A stretch of DNA of 64,000 nucleotides. It comes from Microbacterium sp. Gd 4-13. GTDB taxonomy: Bacteria; Actinomycetota; Actinomycetes; Actinomycetales; Microbacteriaceae. The stretch is from positions 62,001 through 126,000 of the forward strand of contig NZ_QEIJ01000001.1 in assembly GCF_003095395.1 (NCBI RefSeq). The letters are read 5' to 3'. Both the position numbers and the translations under genes were made by a program. Each line of letters opens with the position of its first letter. Position 1 is the first letter of the stretch. Shown here one piece after another: positions 8,320 through 17,189 of the stretch. Below the pieces are notes generated by a model. That model worked only from the letters and a program-made list of their open reading frames with translations, was not told the DNA's origin and did no database searches.

Positions 8320-10197
8320 ATGGCCATCGCCGACACTCTCACCTTCCGCCCGTCGACGGCGCCCGCGGCCGTGCCCGCCGGCGGGACGCCGCCCCCGTCC
8401 ACGTCGCCGGGTCTCATCGCGCTGCGCCTCTGGGTCGACGAGGTCGTCGCGCTCACGAAGCCCGATCGCGTGCACTGGGTCGACGGCAGTGCTGCCGAGC
8501 ACGACGCCCTGATGCGCGAGCTCGTCGCCGAGGGCAAGCTCATCAAACTCAATCCGGAATGGCGGCCGGGGTCGTACCTCGCTCGCACGCACCCCGGCGA
8601 TGTCGCCCGCGTCGAAGCGCGCACGTTCATCGCCTCCGAGAACGAGGACGACGCCGGCCCCACCAACAACTGGGTCGCGCCCGACGAGATCCGCGGCACG
8701 CTCACATCGTTGTTCGCCGGATCGATGCGCGGGCGCACGCTCTACGTCGTGCCGTTCTCGATGGGTGCCGTCGGAGGCCCGCTCTCGCACATCGGCGTGC
8801 AGCTGACCGACAGCGCCTACGCCGTGGCGTCGATCGGCATCATGACCCGCGTCGGAACGCCCGTGCTGCGCGAGATCGAGAACGGCGCGCCCTGGGTGCG
8901 CACCGTGCACTCGGTCGGTGCGCCACTCGCCCCCGGGCAGGCGGATGCGGCGTGGCCGTGCAACGACGAGAAGTACATCGTGCACTTCCCCGACACCCTC
9001 GAGGTCTGGTCGTTCGGCTCGGGCTACGGCGGCAACGCGATCCTGGCGAAGAAGTGCTTCGCGCTGCGGATCGCCTCCGTCATCGGGCGCGACGAGGGCT
9101 GGCTCGCCGAGCACATGCTCCTGATCCGCGTGATCGACCCGTCGGGGCGGGCCTACCACCTCGCCGCGGCTTTCCCCTCGGCGTGCGGCAAGACGAACCT
9201 GGCGATGCTCCGCCCGACGATCCCCGGCTGGCGGGTCGAGACCCTCGGCGACGACATCGCGTGGATCCGCAAGGGCGCCGACGGTCGGATGTGGGCGATC
9301 AACCCCGAGGCCGGGTTCTTCGGGGTCGCCCCGGGCACGGGCGAATCGACGAACGTGACGGCCGTCGAGACTCTCTGGGGCAACACGATCTTCACGAACG
9401 TCGCGCTGCGCCCGGACGGCGACGTCTGGTGGGAGGGGCTGACAGACGAGGCTCCGCCGCACCTCACCGACTGGCGCGGCGAGCCGTGGACGCCCGAGTC
9501 GGGGCGCCCCGCCGCGCATCCGAACTCGCGCTTCACCGTGCCCGCAGCCCAGTGCCCGCAGATCGCCGACGATTGGGAGACCCCCGAGGGCGTCCCGCTC
9601 GATGCGATCATCTTCGGCGGACGCCGTGCGACCAACGTGCCGCTCGTGCTCGAGGCGACCGACTGGGCGCACGGCGTGTTTCTCGGCTCGACGGTGTCGT
9701 CCGAGAAGACCGCCGCCGCCGAGGGCACCGTCGGCGAGCTGCGCCGCGACCCGTTCGCCATGCTGCCGTTCTGCGGGTACAACATGGCCGACTACTTCGC
9801 GCACTGGCTGCGGGTCGGGCAGAGCCTGCGGTTCGACCACGCGCCGCGGATCTTCCAGGTCAACTGGTTCCGCAAGGGTGCCGACGGCCGCTTCCTGTGG
9901 CCCGGCTTCGGCGAGAACGCGCGCGTCATCGACTGGATCATCCGGAGGATCGACGGCAAGGTCCCCGCGGTGACCACCCCCATCGGTCGCATACCGCGGC
10001 TCGCCGACCTCAACCTCGACGGCATCGACGTGCCCGAGGCCGACCTCGAGCAGCTCTTCGAGATCGACCCGCAGTCGTGGCTCGATGAGGCCGACCTGAC
10101 CGAGGAGTTCTTCGACACGTTCGGCGGACGCATCCCCGCGGCGCTCACGTCGGAGCTGTCGGCGCTGCGCTACCGCCTCCGCGCCGCGCAGGCCTGA
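8320..10197 (+). CDS. pckG: Phosphoenolpyruvate carboxykinase (GTP)
   Basis: A 625-residue GTP-dependent PEPCK that converts oxaloacetate to PEP for gluconeogenesis. Visible are the PEPCK P-loop [15 protein letters not shown], the Mn/GTP site [26 protein letters not shown], and [12 protein letters not shown]. Length fits the GTP family (about 600-620), not the ATP-type enzyme. An AAGGAG sequence at 8309-8314 is 5 nt before the ATG, so unlike many neighbours this gene has a normal leader. It is divergent from the RamB-like regulator. Confidence 0.97.
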   Translation: MAIADTLTFRPSTAPAAVPAGGTPPPSTSPGLIALRLWVDEVVALTKPDRVHWVDGSAAEHDALMRELVAEGKLIKLNPEWRPGSYLARTHPGDVARVEARTFIASENEDDAGPTNNWVAPDEIRGTLTSLFAGSMRGRTLYVVPFSMGAVGGPLSHIGVQLTDSAYAVASIGIMTRVGTPVLREIENGAPWVRTVHSVGAPLAPGQADAAWPCNDEKYIVHFPDTLEVWSFGSGYGGNAILAKKCFALRIASVIGRDEGWLAEHMLLIRVIDPSGRAYHLAAAFPSACGKTNLAMLRPTIPGWRVETLGDDIAWIRKGADGRMWAINPEAGFFGVAPGTGESTNVTAVETLWGNTIFTNVALRPDGDVWWEGLTDEAPPHLTDWRGEPWTPESGRPAAHPNSRFTVPAAQCPQIADDWETPEGVPLDAIIFGGRRATNVPLVLEATDWAHGVFLGSTVSSEKTAAAEGTVGELRRDPFAMLPFCGYNMADYFAHWLRVGQSLRFDHAPRIFQVNWFRKGADGRFLWPGFGENARVIDWIIRRIDGKVPAVTTPIGRIPRLADLNLDGIDVPEADLEQLFEIDPQSWLDEADLTEEFFDTFGGRIPAALTSELSALRYRLRAAQA

Positions 10198-10219
10198 CTC
10201 CCGCGCAGCATCCCCGGGC

Positions 10220-10340
10220 CCCGTGCCCGCGCACCGTGCCCCGTGCCCCGTGCCCGGTGCCCGGTGCCCGGTGCCTGGTGCCTGGTGCCCGGTGCCGGAG
10301 TGCTGGGCCCCCGGTGCCTGGTGCCCGGTGCCCGGTGCCC
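10220..10340. repeat. Low-complexity GTGCCCG-type simple repeat
   Basis: Imperfect 6-8-nt units of the form CCCGGTG/CCTGGTG run for about 120 bp after pckG, up to the first AACTCAGG element. No coding signal. Confidence 0.8.
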
Positions 10341-10426
10341 TAACTCAGGCTCGTTCGCCGCGGGCTGGGGCCGGGGCCCGGGTTTGCGGCTGCCGCGCGC
10401 AGGGCTTCCGCATCCATCCTGAGTTA
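10341..10426. repeat. AACTCAGG inverted-repeat element, copy 1
   Basis: An 86-bp element opening with TAACTCAGG (10341-10349) and closing with CCTGAGTTA (10418-10426), a perfect 9-bp terminal inverted repeat. The inside is GC-rich with self-complementary GGGCC/GGCCC tracts. It is the first of three diverged tandem copies in the gene-free 10198-11034 interval. Confidence 0.85.
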
Positions 10427-10575
10427 CGGTCCGTCGCGCGCGGATCCGGGCTTGCGGGTGCTGGGGTGCCCCGGGGGCCCGGAAGCCGATCGCGGGAGCC
10501 AGAGCCCGCACCGGGGGCGGGTACCGGGGGCCCGGCTCTCCGGCGCCTGGCGCGCTGTGGGCCGGCCCGGTGCGC

Positions 10576-10660
10576 TAACTCAGGCTCGTTCGCCGCAGAG
10601 CGGGGCCGGGCCCCGGATTTGCGCGTGCGGCGCGCAGGGCGTCCGCACCCATCCTGAGTA
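10576..10660. repeat. AACTCAGG inverted-repeat element, copy 2
   Basis: TAACTCAGG at 10576-10584 and CCTGAGTA (one T lost) at 10653-10660. The first about 20 and last about 20 nt, plus the CGGTCCGTCGCG that follows, match copy 1; the interior is roughly three-quarters similar by eye. Confidence 0.82.
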
Positions 10661-10801
10661 CGGTCCGTCGCGTGTGCATCCCGCGTCCGTCGCGTGCGCA
10701 TCCCGCGTCGTGTGGGGAGCGCGTCCAGGGCGGCCGGCTGCGGTGCCCGATCCGCGGGTGCCGGCACCGCGTGCCGGGACGGGTGCCGGTGCCTCGTGCG
10801 C

Positions 10802-10888
10802 TAACTCAGGCTCGTTCTTCGTGGCGGGGGCCCAGGCCCGGATTCCTGGGGTGCCCGGGGGGAGGGCTCTCACATCCATCCTGAGTTA
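10802..10888. repeat. AACTCAGG inverted-repeat element, copy 3
   Basis: TAACTCAGG at 10802-10810 and CCTGAGTTA at 10880-10888, 87 bp. Spacing to copy 2 (226 bp) is close to that between copies 1 and 2 (235 bp), so the block looks like a tandem array of about 230-bp units, each containing one element. Confidence 0.82.
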
Positions 10889-10895
10889 CGGTAGG

Positions 10896-11000
10896 GCGCC
10901 GCTGACGCCAGCGCCGCTGACGCCAGCGCCGGTGACGCCAGCGCCGGTGACGCCAGCGCCGGTGACGCCAGCGCCGGTGACGCCAGCGCCGGTGACGCTG
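10896..11000. repeat. Seven-copy 15-bp tandem repeat
   Basis: Exactly seven 15-bp units of GCGCCGSTGACGCCA. The first two carry GCTGACG, the rest GGTGACG, and the last ends in GCTG. The period is a multiple of three, but no ribosome-binding site or start codon supports translation. It begins 8 bp after AACTCAGG copy 3 and ends 35 bp before the ABC exporter stop codon. Confidence 0.92.
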
Positions 11001-11034
11001 AGGGGCGCGGCGGGGGTTCGCGCGGGTGCGGTCG

Positions 11035-12948
11035 TCAGACGAGCAGCTGGTGGCGGGCGAGGTCGCGGTAGAGCGGCGTCGACTCCACCAGCTCGGAGTG
11101 CGTGCCCTGACCGATGACGCGCCCGTTCTCGAGCACGACGATCAGGTCGCTGTCGACGACCGTCGACAGGCGGTGGGCGATGACGATGAGGGTGCGCCCG
11201 GCGGCCACCGCGTCGATCGCGTCGCGCATGCGCTGCTCGTTGAGCCCGTCGAGCGACGACGTCGATTCGTCGAGCAGCAGGATCGGGGGAGCCGCCAGCA
11301 GCGCGCGCGCGATGGCGAGGCGCTGGCGCTCGCCGCCCGAGAGCATGACGCCGGCCTCTCCGACGGGTGCGTCGACGCCGAGCGGGTTGCGATCGAGCAC
11401 GTCGCCGAGGTTCACCGCGTGCAGCACGCGTTCGATGTCGACATCGGATGCTTCGGGGGAGGCCAGTCGCAGGTTCTCGGCGATGGTGCCGGCCAGGGTC
11501 GGGGCGTCCTGCTCGACGTAGCCGAGACGGCTCCGCAGCTCGGCGCGGTCGAGGGCGCGCACGTCGGTGCCGTCGAGGAGGATCGCACCCGCCGTCGGGT
11601 CGTAGAAGCGCTCGATGAGGGAGAGGGTCGTGCTCTTGCCCGCACCGGACGGACCGACGAGGGCAACGCGGGCGCCGCGCGGCACGGTGAACGACACTCC
11701 GCGCAGCACCTCCCCGTCGAGCGCGTGGGGCGCGTCTGGGTCTCCGGCGGGCAGGTCGATGGCGGCGGTGGCGAGGTGGGCGGTCTCCAGCGCGGCGAGA
11801 GCCTCGGTCTCGGCCTTGCGGCGAGCGGCGACGACGTTCTCCGGGTAGGCGAAGTGCACGTCGCGGAACTCGATCGCGGCGCCGGAGTCGGCCGGGGCGG
11901 CCGCAGCATCCGCCGTCACGCGTGCCGCGATCGCCGCGTCGTCCTGCGACTCGACAGGCAGGTCGATGACTTCCTGGATGCGCCCGAGCGCGCCGAGCGC
12001 CTGGTTCACCGAGGTGATCGCGCCGAAGAAGCTGCCGAGCGGGCCGACGAGGAAGAACAGGAACATCACGAAGGTCACGAGCGAGGCGATCGTGATGGCC
12101 CCGTCGGCGACGCGGTAGCCGCCGACACCGAGCACGACGAGGAGCGAGACCTGCAGCGCGACCCCCGCGATCGGCACGACGAGGGCCGAGACCTTCGCGA
12201 TGCGCACACCGATCCCGTAGGCCTCGCCCGCGGTGGCCGTGATCGAGGACTCCTCGCGCTCGGTGGCGCCGGAGGCGCGCACGGTGCGGATCGACCCGAC
12301 CGCGCGCTCCACGCTCGAGGCGAGCTCGCCCACCTTCTCCTGCTGCGTGGTCGTGGCCTTGCGGATACGGCCCGACAGCACGGTGACACCGGCGATGGAC
12401 ACTCCGATGACGACCACGATGAGAACGAGCAGCACGGGGTCGATGATCGCCATCGCGATGATCGCTCCGACGAAGATGAGGGCGTTGCCGACGCTGTCGG
12501 CGAGACCCTGCGTGAGCACCGCGTAGAGAAGCGTCGTATCGGTTCCCACCCGCGAGACGAGGTCGCCGGTGCGGCGCGCGTCGAACTCGCTGATCGGCAG
12601 GTGGAGGATGCGGGCGATGAGCTTGCGACGGCTGGAGTAGACCACGGCGGTGCCGGTGCGCTGCAGCAGGTAGTGCTGGTAGCCGGAGATGATCGACGAC
12701 ACGACCACGAGCGCGACGATCGCCCACACCAGCGCACCCAGCGTCTCGCCGTTCTGCACGAGCTCGATGACCTGGCCCACGAGCAGCGGCTGGGCGAGGG
12801 TCGTGCCCGCGCCGATGACGCTCAGAATCGCGACGATCACCAGCACCCTCTTGTGCTCGAAGAGGAACGGCAGCAGCTGGCGGAAGCTCGCGCGGGGGCC
12901 GTCGTCGGGGGAGCGGCGGCCGCGGCGTGCGCGTACGGGGGTGGACAT
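11035..12948 (-). CDS. ABC transporter, fused permease/ATP-binding protein (exporter half-transporter)
   Basis: A 637-residue type IV ABC exporter half-transporter, expected to act as a dimer in the cytoplasmic membrane; the substrate is unknown (drug or lipid export is typical). An N-terminal six-helix membrane domain (about residues 25-330) is followed by an ATPase with Walker A VGPSGAGKSTTLSL, signature LSGGERQRLAIARAL, Walker B ILLLDESTSSLD and the H-loop IAHRLST. An insertion of about 50 residues lies at the start of the ATPase domain. The ATG at 12948 has a GAGG stretch about 9 nt upstream. It is a single gene; the MFS gene upstream is separated by a strong hairpin. Confidence 0.92.
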   Translation of the reverse strand: MSTPVRARRGRRSPDDGPRASFRQLLPFLFEHKRVLVIVAILSVIGAGTTLAQPLLVGQVIELVQNGETLGALVWAIVALVVVSSIISGYQHYLLQRTGTAVVYSSRRKLIARILHLPISEFDARRTGDLVSRVGTDTTLLYAVLTQGLADSVGNALIFVGAIIAMAIIDPVLLVLIVVVIGVSIAGVTVLSGRIRKATTTQQEKVGELASSVERAVGSIRTVRASGATEREESSITATAGEAYGIGVRIAKVSALVVPIAGVALQVSLLVVLGVGGYRVADGAITIASLVTFVMFLFFLVGPLGSFFGAITSVNQALGALGRIQEVIDLPVESQDDAAIAARVTADAAAAPADSGAAIEFRDVHFAYPENVVAARRKAETEALAALETAHLATAAIDLPAGDPDAPHALDGEVLRGVSFTVPRGARVALVGPSGAGKSTTLSLIERFYDPTAGAILLDGTDVRALDRAELRSRLGYVEQDAPTLAGTIAENLRLASPEASDVDIERVLHAVNLGDVLDRNPLGVDAPVGEAGVMLSGGERQRLAIARALLAAPPILLLDESTSSLDGLNEQRMRDAIDAVAAGRTLIVIAHRLSTVVDSDLIVVLENGRVIGQGTHSELVESTPLYRDLARHQLLV

Positions 12949-13040
12949 GCCGGTACCTCGTTCGATCGTCGTCGGGTGTATCCCTTCGACCGTACTTCGT
13001 CTCGGGGTCCCCGCGCCGACGTCGCATGCCGAGGCACGCA

Positions 13041-13086
13041 GAAGGCGGATGCTGCGGGGCGAGGCGCCCGCGCAGCATCCGCCTTC
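13041..13086 (-). terminator. Perfect 16-bp stem-loop between the MFS and ABC genes
   Basis: GAAGGCGGATGCTGCG (13041-13056) is exactly complementary to CGCAGCATCCGCCTTC (13071-13086), with a 14-nt loop that can itself pair. It lies 10 bp after the MFS stop codon and probably terminates that transcript, although there is no T-tract. Both arms contain the over-represented octamer GGATGCTG. Confidence 0.75.
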
Positions 13087-13096
13087 CGTGGTGCTT

Positions 13097-14587
13097 CTAC
13101 AGCGAGCCGGTGGCGCCGAGCCCGAGGTTCTCGTCGTAGTCGATGTCTTTCGTCTCCTTCGACAGCAGCAGGGCGATGAAGGTCAGCACGCCCATCGCGG
13201 AGAGGTAGACGCCGACGAGCCACGGGTTGCCGTCGCCCAGCTGCCAGAGCCACAGCGCGACGATCGGCGCGAGCGCCGCTCCGAGGATCGACGACACGTT
13301 GTACGAGATCGCCGACCCCGAGTACCGCACGTTGGTCGGGAAGAGTTCGGGCAGGAGCGCGCCCATCGGACCGAACGTCGCGCCCATGAGCATGAACCCG
13401 AGAACGAGGAACGCCTGCGTGAGTGCGCCGGTGAACTTCGGGTCGGCCTGCGGCAGCAGGAAGATCGAGAACGTCAAGCCGAAGGCGATGATCGCGCCCG
13501 TGACCCATAGCAGCAGCCGTCGGCGCCCGATGGAATCGGCGATCGGGCCGGAGAGCAGCGTGAAGATGCCGAAGAAGACCACGCCGATGATCTGCACGAT
13601 CACGAAGTCGGTGTAGCCGAAGCCCAGGCCGGGGTAGAACTGCGCGGCGAACGCCGTGGCGTCGTAGGGCGCACCCCCGTTCGCGGCCGCGGTCTGCGCG
13701 GCGGCGGCCGCCGTCTCGAGGCTCGCCGCCTTCGTGCCGTACGACAGCGTGAAGTTGGTCATCAGGTAGAAGAGCACATAGGTCGCCAGCATGATGAACG
13801 TGCCGAGGATGAGCGCCTTCCAGTGGTGGCGCACGACGACCGCGAGCGGGAACTTGCGGATCGTGCCCTTCTGCTCGGCCTTCGTGAACGACTCCGACTC
13901 GACGAGCTTGAGGCGCACCCACAGACCGATGATCACCATCACGGCGGAGAAGAGGAACGGTACGCGCCAGCCCCAGGCGAGGAAGTCGGCTGAGCGCTGG
14001 CCGGCGCCACCCGGGTGGGGGAGAGCGAAGTTGATCAGCAGGAACACGGTGTTCGCGATGATGAAGCCGATCGGCGCACCGAGCTGGGGGAACGTGCCGT
14101 ACCAGGCGCGCTTGCCCTTGGGGGCGTTCTCGGTGGCGACGAGCGCCGCGCCCGACCACTCACCGCCGAGCGCGAAGCCCTGGGCGAGGCGCATGACCAG
14201 CAGCAGGAAGGCCGCCCACGGCCCGATCTCGTTGTGCGTCGGAAGGCACCCGATGAGGAACGTCGCGACGCCCATCGTCAGCAGCGACGCGACGAGGGTC
14301 GCCTTGCGGCCGAACCGATCGCCGAAGTGCCCGAAGACGATGGCGCCGATCGGCCGCGCGATCATCGCGGCGCCGAACACGCTGAACGACAGCAGCAGAG
14401 CCGTGGTGTCGTTGCCCGTGGGGAAGAAGAGGATCGGGAAGACGAGTACGGCGGCCGTCGCGTAGACGTAGAAGTCGTAGAACTCGATCGTCGTGCCGAC
14501 GAGGCTCGCGGTGATGACGCGCGAGCGCGGGTTCGCGGGCTTGGCGGCCGCGCGGGTGGAGGAGGGGGAGGATGCGGGGGAGGTCAA
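13097..14587 (-). CDS. MFS transporter, metabolite:H+ symporter (MHS) type
   Basis: A 496-residue, 12-helix permease. The sequence TIEFYDFYVYATAAVLVFP in helix 1, the loop GHFGDRFGRKATL and RLAQGFALGGEWSGAAL are the MHS-family signatures (proline/betaine, alpha-ketoglutarate or shikimate permeases). The substrate cannot be assigned. An insertion of about 40 alanine-rich residues lies between helices 7 and 8. The reading frame opens with TTG at 14587 and no ATG or GTG suits the conserved N-terminus, so the start is uncertain. A TAGGAT hexamer at 14727-14732 would give a leader of about 130 nt. Confidence 0.88.
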   Translation of the reverse strand: MTSPASSPSSTRAAAKPANPRSRVITASLVGTTIEFYDFYVYATAAVLVFPILFFPTGNDTTALLLSFSVFGAAMIARPIGAIVFGHFGDRFGRKATLVASLLTMGVATFLIGCLPTHNEIGPWAAFLLLVMRLAQGFALGGEWSGAALVATENAPKGKRAWYGTFPQLGAPIGFIIANTVFLLINFALPHPGGAGQRSADFLAWGWRVPFLFSAVMVIIGLWVRLKLVESESFTKAEQKGTIRKFPLAVVVRHHWKALILGTFIMLATYVLFYLMTNFTLSYGTKAASLETAAAAAQTAAANGGAPYDATAFAAQFYPGLGFGYTDFVIVQIIGVVFFGIFTLLSGPIADSIGRRRLLLWVTGAIIAFGLTFSIFLLPQADPKFTGALTQAFLVLGFMLMGATFGPMGALLPELFPTNVRYSGSAISYNVSSILGAALAPIVALWLWQLGDGNPWLVGVYLSAMGVLTFIALLLSKETKDIDYDENLGLGATGSL

Positions 14588-14726
14588 GAGAGGGCCTGTC
14601 GATCAGCGCGGGGAGACGCACGTTCTGCGATGCGTCGCGGTGGGCGGCCGTGGGCGCGGGGTCTGCGCCGGGGCTCGACGCCGGGTCACCGAGTGCGGCG
14701 GCCTGGTCGCCGACACACGGTGAACG

Positions 14727-14732
14727 ATCCTA
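14727..14732 (-). promoter_or_regulatory. -10-like TAGGAT upstream of the MFS gene
   Basis: TAGGAT on the minus strand, about 140 nt before the proposed TTG start. It would create an untranslated leader long enough for regulation. The leader (14588-14720) shows several short GC-rich inverted segments but no riboswitch class that I recognise. Confidence 0.35.
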
Positions 14733-14758
14733 TGCCGCTCGCAGACCCCTCGGCGCCG

Positions 14759-15235
14759 TCAGCCCGCGCGCAGCTGGCGCAGGACGAGCGCGGTGCGCAC
14801 CGCAGCATCCGCCGCTTCGGCTCCCTTGTCTTCTTTCGAGCCCGGCAGTCCCGCCCGATCGATGCCCTGCTGCTCGTCGTCGAGGGTCAGCACGCCGAAG
14901 CCGACCGGGCGCCCGGCGTCGATCGCCACCCGGGTGAGCCCGTCGGTCGCCGCCGACGACACGTACTCGAAGTGGGGGGTGCCGCCGCGGATGATCACGC
15001 CGAGGGCCACCACCGCGTCGGCGCCGGCTTCGAAGGCCGCCTTCGCCGCGACGGGCAGCTCGAACGAGCCGGGGACCCGCACGAGGCGCCAGTCTGCTCC
15101 CGCCGCGTCGAGCGTGCGCTCGGCCCCCGCGATCAGTCCATCGGTGATCGCGTCGTGCCAGGTGCCGGCGACCACGACGATCGACAGCCCCTCTCCACGC
15201 AGGTCTCCCGTGATCGGTGCTCCCTTGCCGCTCAT
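14759..15235 (-). CDS. ribH: 6,7-dimethyl-8-ribityllumazine synthase
   Basis: A 158-residue lumazine synthase that condenses the RibA/D product with 3,4-dihydroxy-2-butanone-4-phosphate in the penultimate riboflavin step. Key segments are [28 protein letters not shown] (catalytic His in the PHFEYV loop) and [14 protein letters not shown]. The ATG at 15235 overlaps the ribBA stop as ATGA, the last coupling in the operon ribD-ribE-ribBA-ribH. Confidence 0.96.
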   Translation of the reverse strand: MSGKGAPITGDLRGEGLSIVVVAGTWHDAITDGLIAGAERTLDAAGADWRLVRVPGSFELPVAAKAAFEAGADAVVALGVIIRGGTPHFEYVSSAATDGLTRVAIDAGRPVGFGVLTLDDEQQGIDRAGLPGSKEDKGAEAADAAVRTALVLRQLRAG

Positions 15236-16509
15236 GAACCGGCCCCTTCCTTCATCTGCTCGAGGGCATCGCTGAGGTCTTGCTCGGCGATGATGTGTCC
15301 CATCCGGTCGCGCTTGGTCGACAGGTACTGGTGGTTGTTGGGTCCGACGCCCACGAGGAGCGGCACCTGCTCGACGATCTCGAGCCCGAGGTGACGCAGC
15401 TGCGAGACCTTGTCGGTGTTGTTGGTCAGCAGGCGCACGCGCTCGACGCCCAGGTCTGCCAGGATGCCGGCGGCCGCCGCGTAGTCGCGAGCGTCGGCGG
15501 GGAGTCCGAGCGCCAGGTTCGCATCGACGGTATCGAGTCCGCGCTCTTGGAGGCTGTACGCCCGAAGCTTGTTGATGAGACCGATGCCGCGGCCCTCGTG
15601 CCCCCGCATGTAGACGACGACGCCGCCCTCCTTGTCGATCGCGTCGAGCGCGGCATCGAGCTGCGGGCCGCACTCGCACTTGAGCGACCCGAAGGCCTCG
15701 CCCGTGAGGCACTCCGAGTGCACGCGCACCAGCGGCGCCTCGCTGGAGAGGTCGCCGGAGACGACCGCGATGTGGTCGGTGCCGGTGACGCGGTCCTTGT
15801 ACGCGAGGAAGCGGAACTCGCCGTGAGAGGTGGGAACCTGGGCCTCGGCGCGCAGGCTCACCCGACGCTTGTGGCGGTCGGCGGATGCTGCCGGAGCGGG
15901 CGCGATCTGGTCGAGGTGCGCGATGAGCTGCTCGATCGTGATGACGGGGATGCCGTCGCGCTCGCCGAGTTCCAGAAGGCCGGGGAGGCGCATCATGCTG
16001 CCGTCCTCGGCGACGATCTCGGCGATGGCGCCGACGGGCGAGAGGCCGGCGAGCTGCATGAGCTCCACGGCGGCCTCGGTGTGTCCGCTGCGCTCGCGCA
16101 CGCCACCGTCGACCGCGCGCAGCGGCAGGATGTGGCCCGGGCGGTGCACGCTCGTCGGAACGGACTCGGGGTCGGCCAGCACGTTGAGCGTGTGGGCGCG
16201 GTCGGCCGCACTGATGCCGGTGGTGACGTTCGTGGCGGCGTCGACGCTCACCGTGTAGGCGGTGCCCCGGGCGTCCTGGTTGACTTCCACCATCGGGGGG
16301 AGGTCGAGGCGGTCGGCCCATTCGGCGGGCATCGGCGCGCAGATGAAGCCGCTCGACCAGCGCACGGTCCAGGCGATCCATTCGGCGGTCGCCCGTTCGG
16401 CGGAGAGGACGACGTCGCCCTCGTTCTCGCGGTTCTCGTCGTCCGAGACGATGATGGGGCGGCCGGCGCGGAGCGCGTCGAGAGCCTCGGGGATGCTGGC
16501 AAGGCTCAT
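15232..16509 (-). CDS. ribBA: Bifunctional 3,4-dihydroxy-2-butanone-4-phosphate synthase/GTP cyclohydrolase II
   Basis: A 425-residue fusion supplying both riboflavin precursors. The N-terminal DHBP synthase half has [10 protein letters not shown] (acidic loop binding Mg), GFICAPM, and [10 protein letters not shown] with GHTEAAVEL. The C-terminal GTP cyclohydrolase II half has [21 protein letters not shown], with the three zinc cysteines, and [16 protein letters not shown]. The ATG at 16509 overlaps the ribE stop as ATGA. Confidence 0.96.
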   Translation of the reverse strand: MSLASIPEALDALRAGRPIIVSDDENRENEGDVVLSAERATAEWIAWTVRWSSGFICAPMPAEWADRLDLPPMVEVNQDARGTAYTVSVDAATNVTTGISAADRAHTLNVLADPESVPTSVHRPGHILPLRAVDGGVRERSGHTEAAVELMQLAGLSPVGAIAEIVAEDGSMMRLPGLLELGERDGIPVITIEQLIAHLDQIAPAPAASADRHKRRVSLRAEAQVPTSHGEFRFLAYKDRVTGTDHIAVVSGDLSSEAPLVRVHSECLTGEAFGSLKCECGPQLDAALDAIDKEGGVVVYMRGHEGRGIGLINKLRAYSLQERGLDTVDANLALGLPADARDYAAAAGILADLGVERVRLLTNNTDKVSQLRHLGLEIVEQVPLLVGVGPNNHQYLSTKRDRMGHIIAEQDLSDALEQMKEGAGS

Positions 16510-17189
16510 CGCGAGCCTCCTTCGGTCGTGGATGCGGAAAGCGCCCCGTCGGCGGCGGGCGAGGAACCGGCCCCGCTCGCTGCGGAAGAGAAGCTGAACA
16601 GGCGCTGCACGTGGCGCGCGAGGATGTCGGTCTCGAGGTTGACGGGGTCACCGACGTCGGCCGACCCGAGCGTCGTCGCCTCGAGGGTCTCGGGGATGAG
16701 GGAGACCTCGAGCCACGGGGCCGATTCTTCGGGGGCGCTGACGGCGCTCACCGTCAGCGAGATGCCGTCGATGGCGATGGAGCCCTTGTCGACGACGAGC
16801 GGTGCGAGGGCCGCCGGGATGCCGACCCGCACCACGCGCCACTGCTCGCCCGGTCGCACCTCGCGCACCTCGCCGGTGCCGTCGATGTGGCCCTGCACGA
16901 TGTGGCCGCCGAGGCGGCCGTGCGCGGCGGTGGCCCGCTCGAGGTTGACGGGCCGGCCGGGAGCGACACCGGCGAGGGTCGACATGTCGAGCGTCTGCTT
17001 CATGACGTCGGCGGTGAACCAGTCGGCCCCCTGCTCGACGACCGTGAGGCATACGCCGCTCACGGCGATCGAGTCGCCGTGGGTGGCGTCGGAGACCGCC
17101 ACGGGCGCGTGCACCGTGAGCCGCACGCCGTCGCCCGAGGGTTCGACGGAGGTGACCGTGCCGATCTCTTCGACGATTCCGGTGAACAT
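16506..17189 (-). CDS. ribE: Riboflavin synthase, alpha chain
   Basis: A 227-residue riboflavin synthase (also called ribC in some genera) that dismutates two lumazines to riboflavin. It starts with the canonical [12 protein letters not shown] and contains two lumazine-binding barrels: SGVCLTVVE and [12 protein letters not shown] in the first half, [10 protein letters not shown] in the second. The C-terminus carries an Ala/Ser-rich extension of about 25 residues beyond HVQRLFSFS. The ATG at 17189 shares its A with the ribD stop (TGATG). Confidence 0.95.
   Translation of the reverse strand: MFTGIVEEIGTVTSVEPSGDGVRLTVHAPVAVSDATHGDSIAVSGVCLTVVEQGADWFTADVMKQTLDMSTLAGVAPGRPVNLERATAAHGRLGGHIVQGHIDGTGEVREVRPGEQWRVVRVGIPAALAPLVVDKGSIAIDGISLTVSAVSAPEESAPWLEVSLIPETLEATTLGSADVGDPVNLETDILARHVQRLFSFSSAASGAGSSPAADGALSASTTEGGSR

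Noticed and set aside
10896..11000. CRISPR array
   Set aside because: The seven repeats are contiguous without spacers, only 15 bp long, and no cas genes are present. It is a tandem repeat.
10198..11034. Coding frames in the gene-free block after pckG
   Set aside because: Open frames on both strands consist of Pro/Gly/Ala/Arg low-complexity peptides, run through the AACTCAGG elements, and lack ribosome-binding sites or leaderless promoters.
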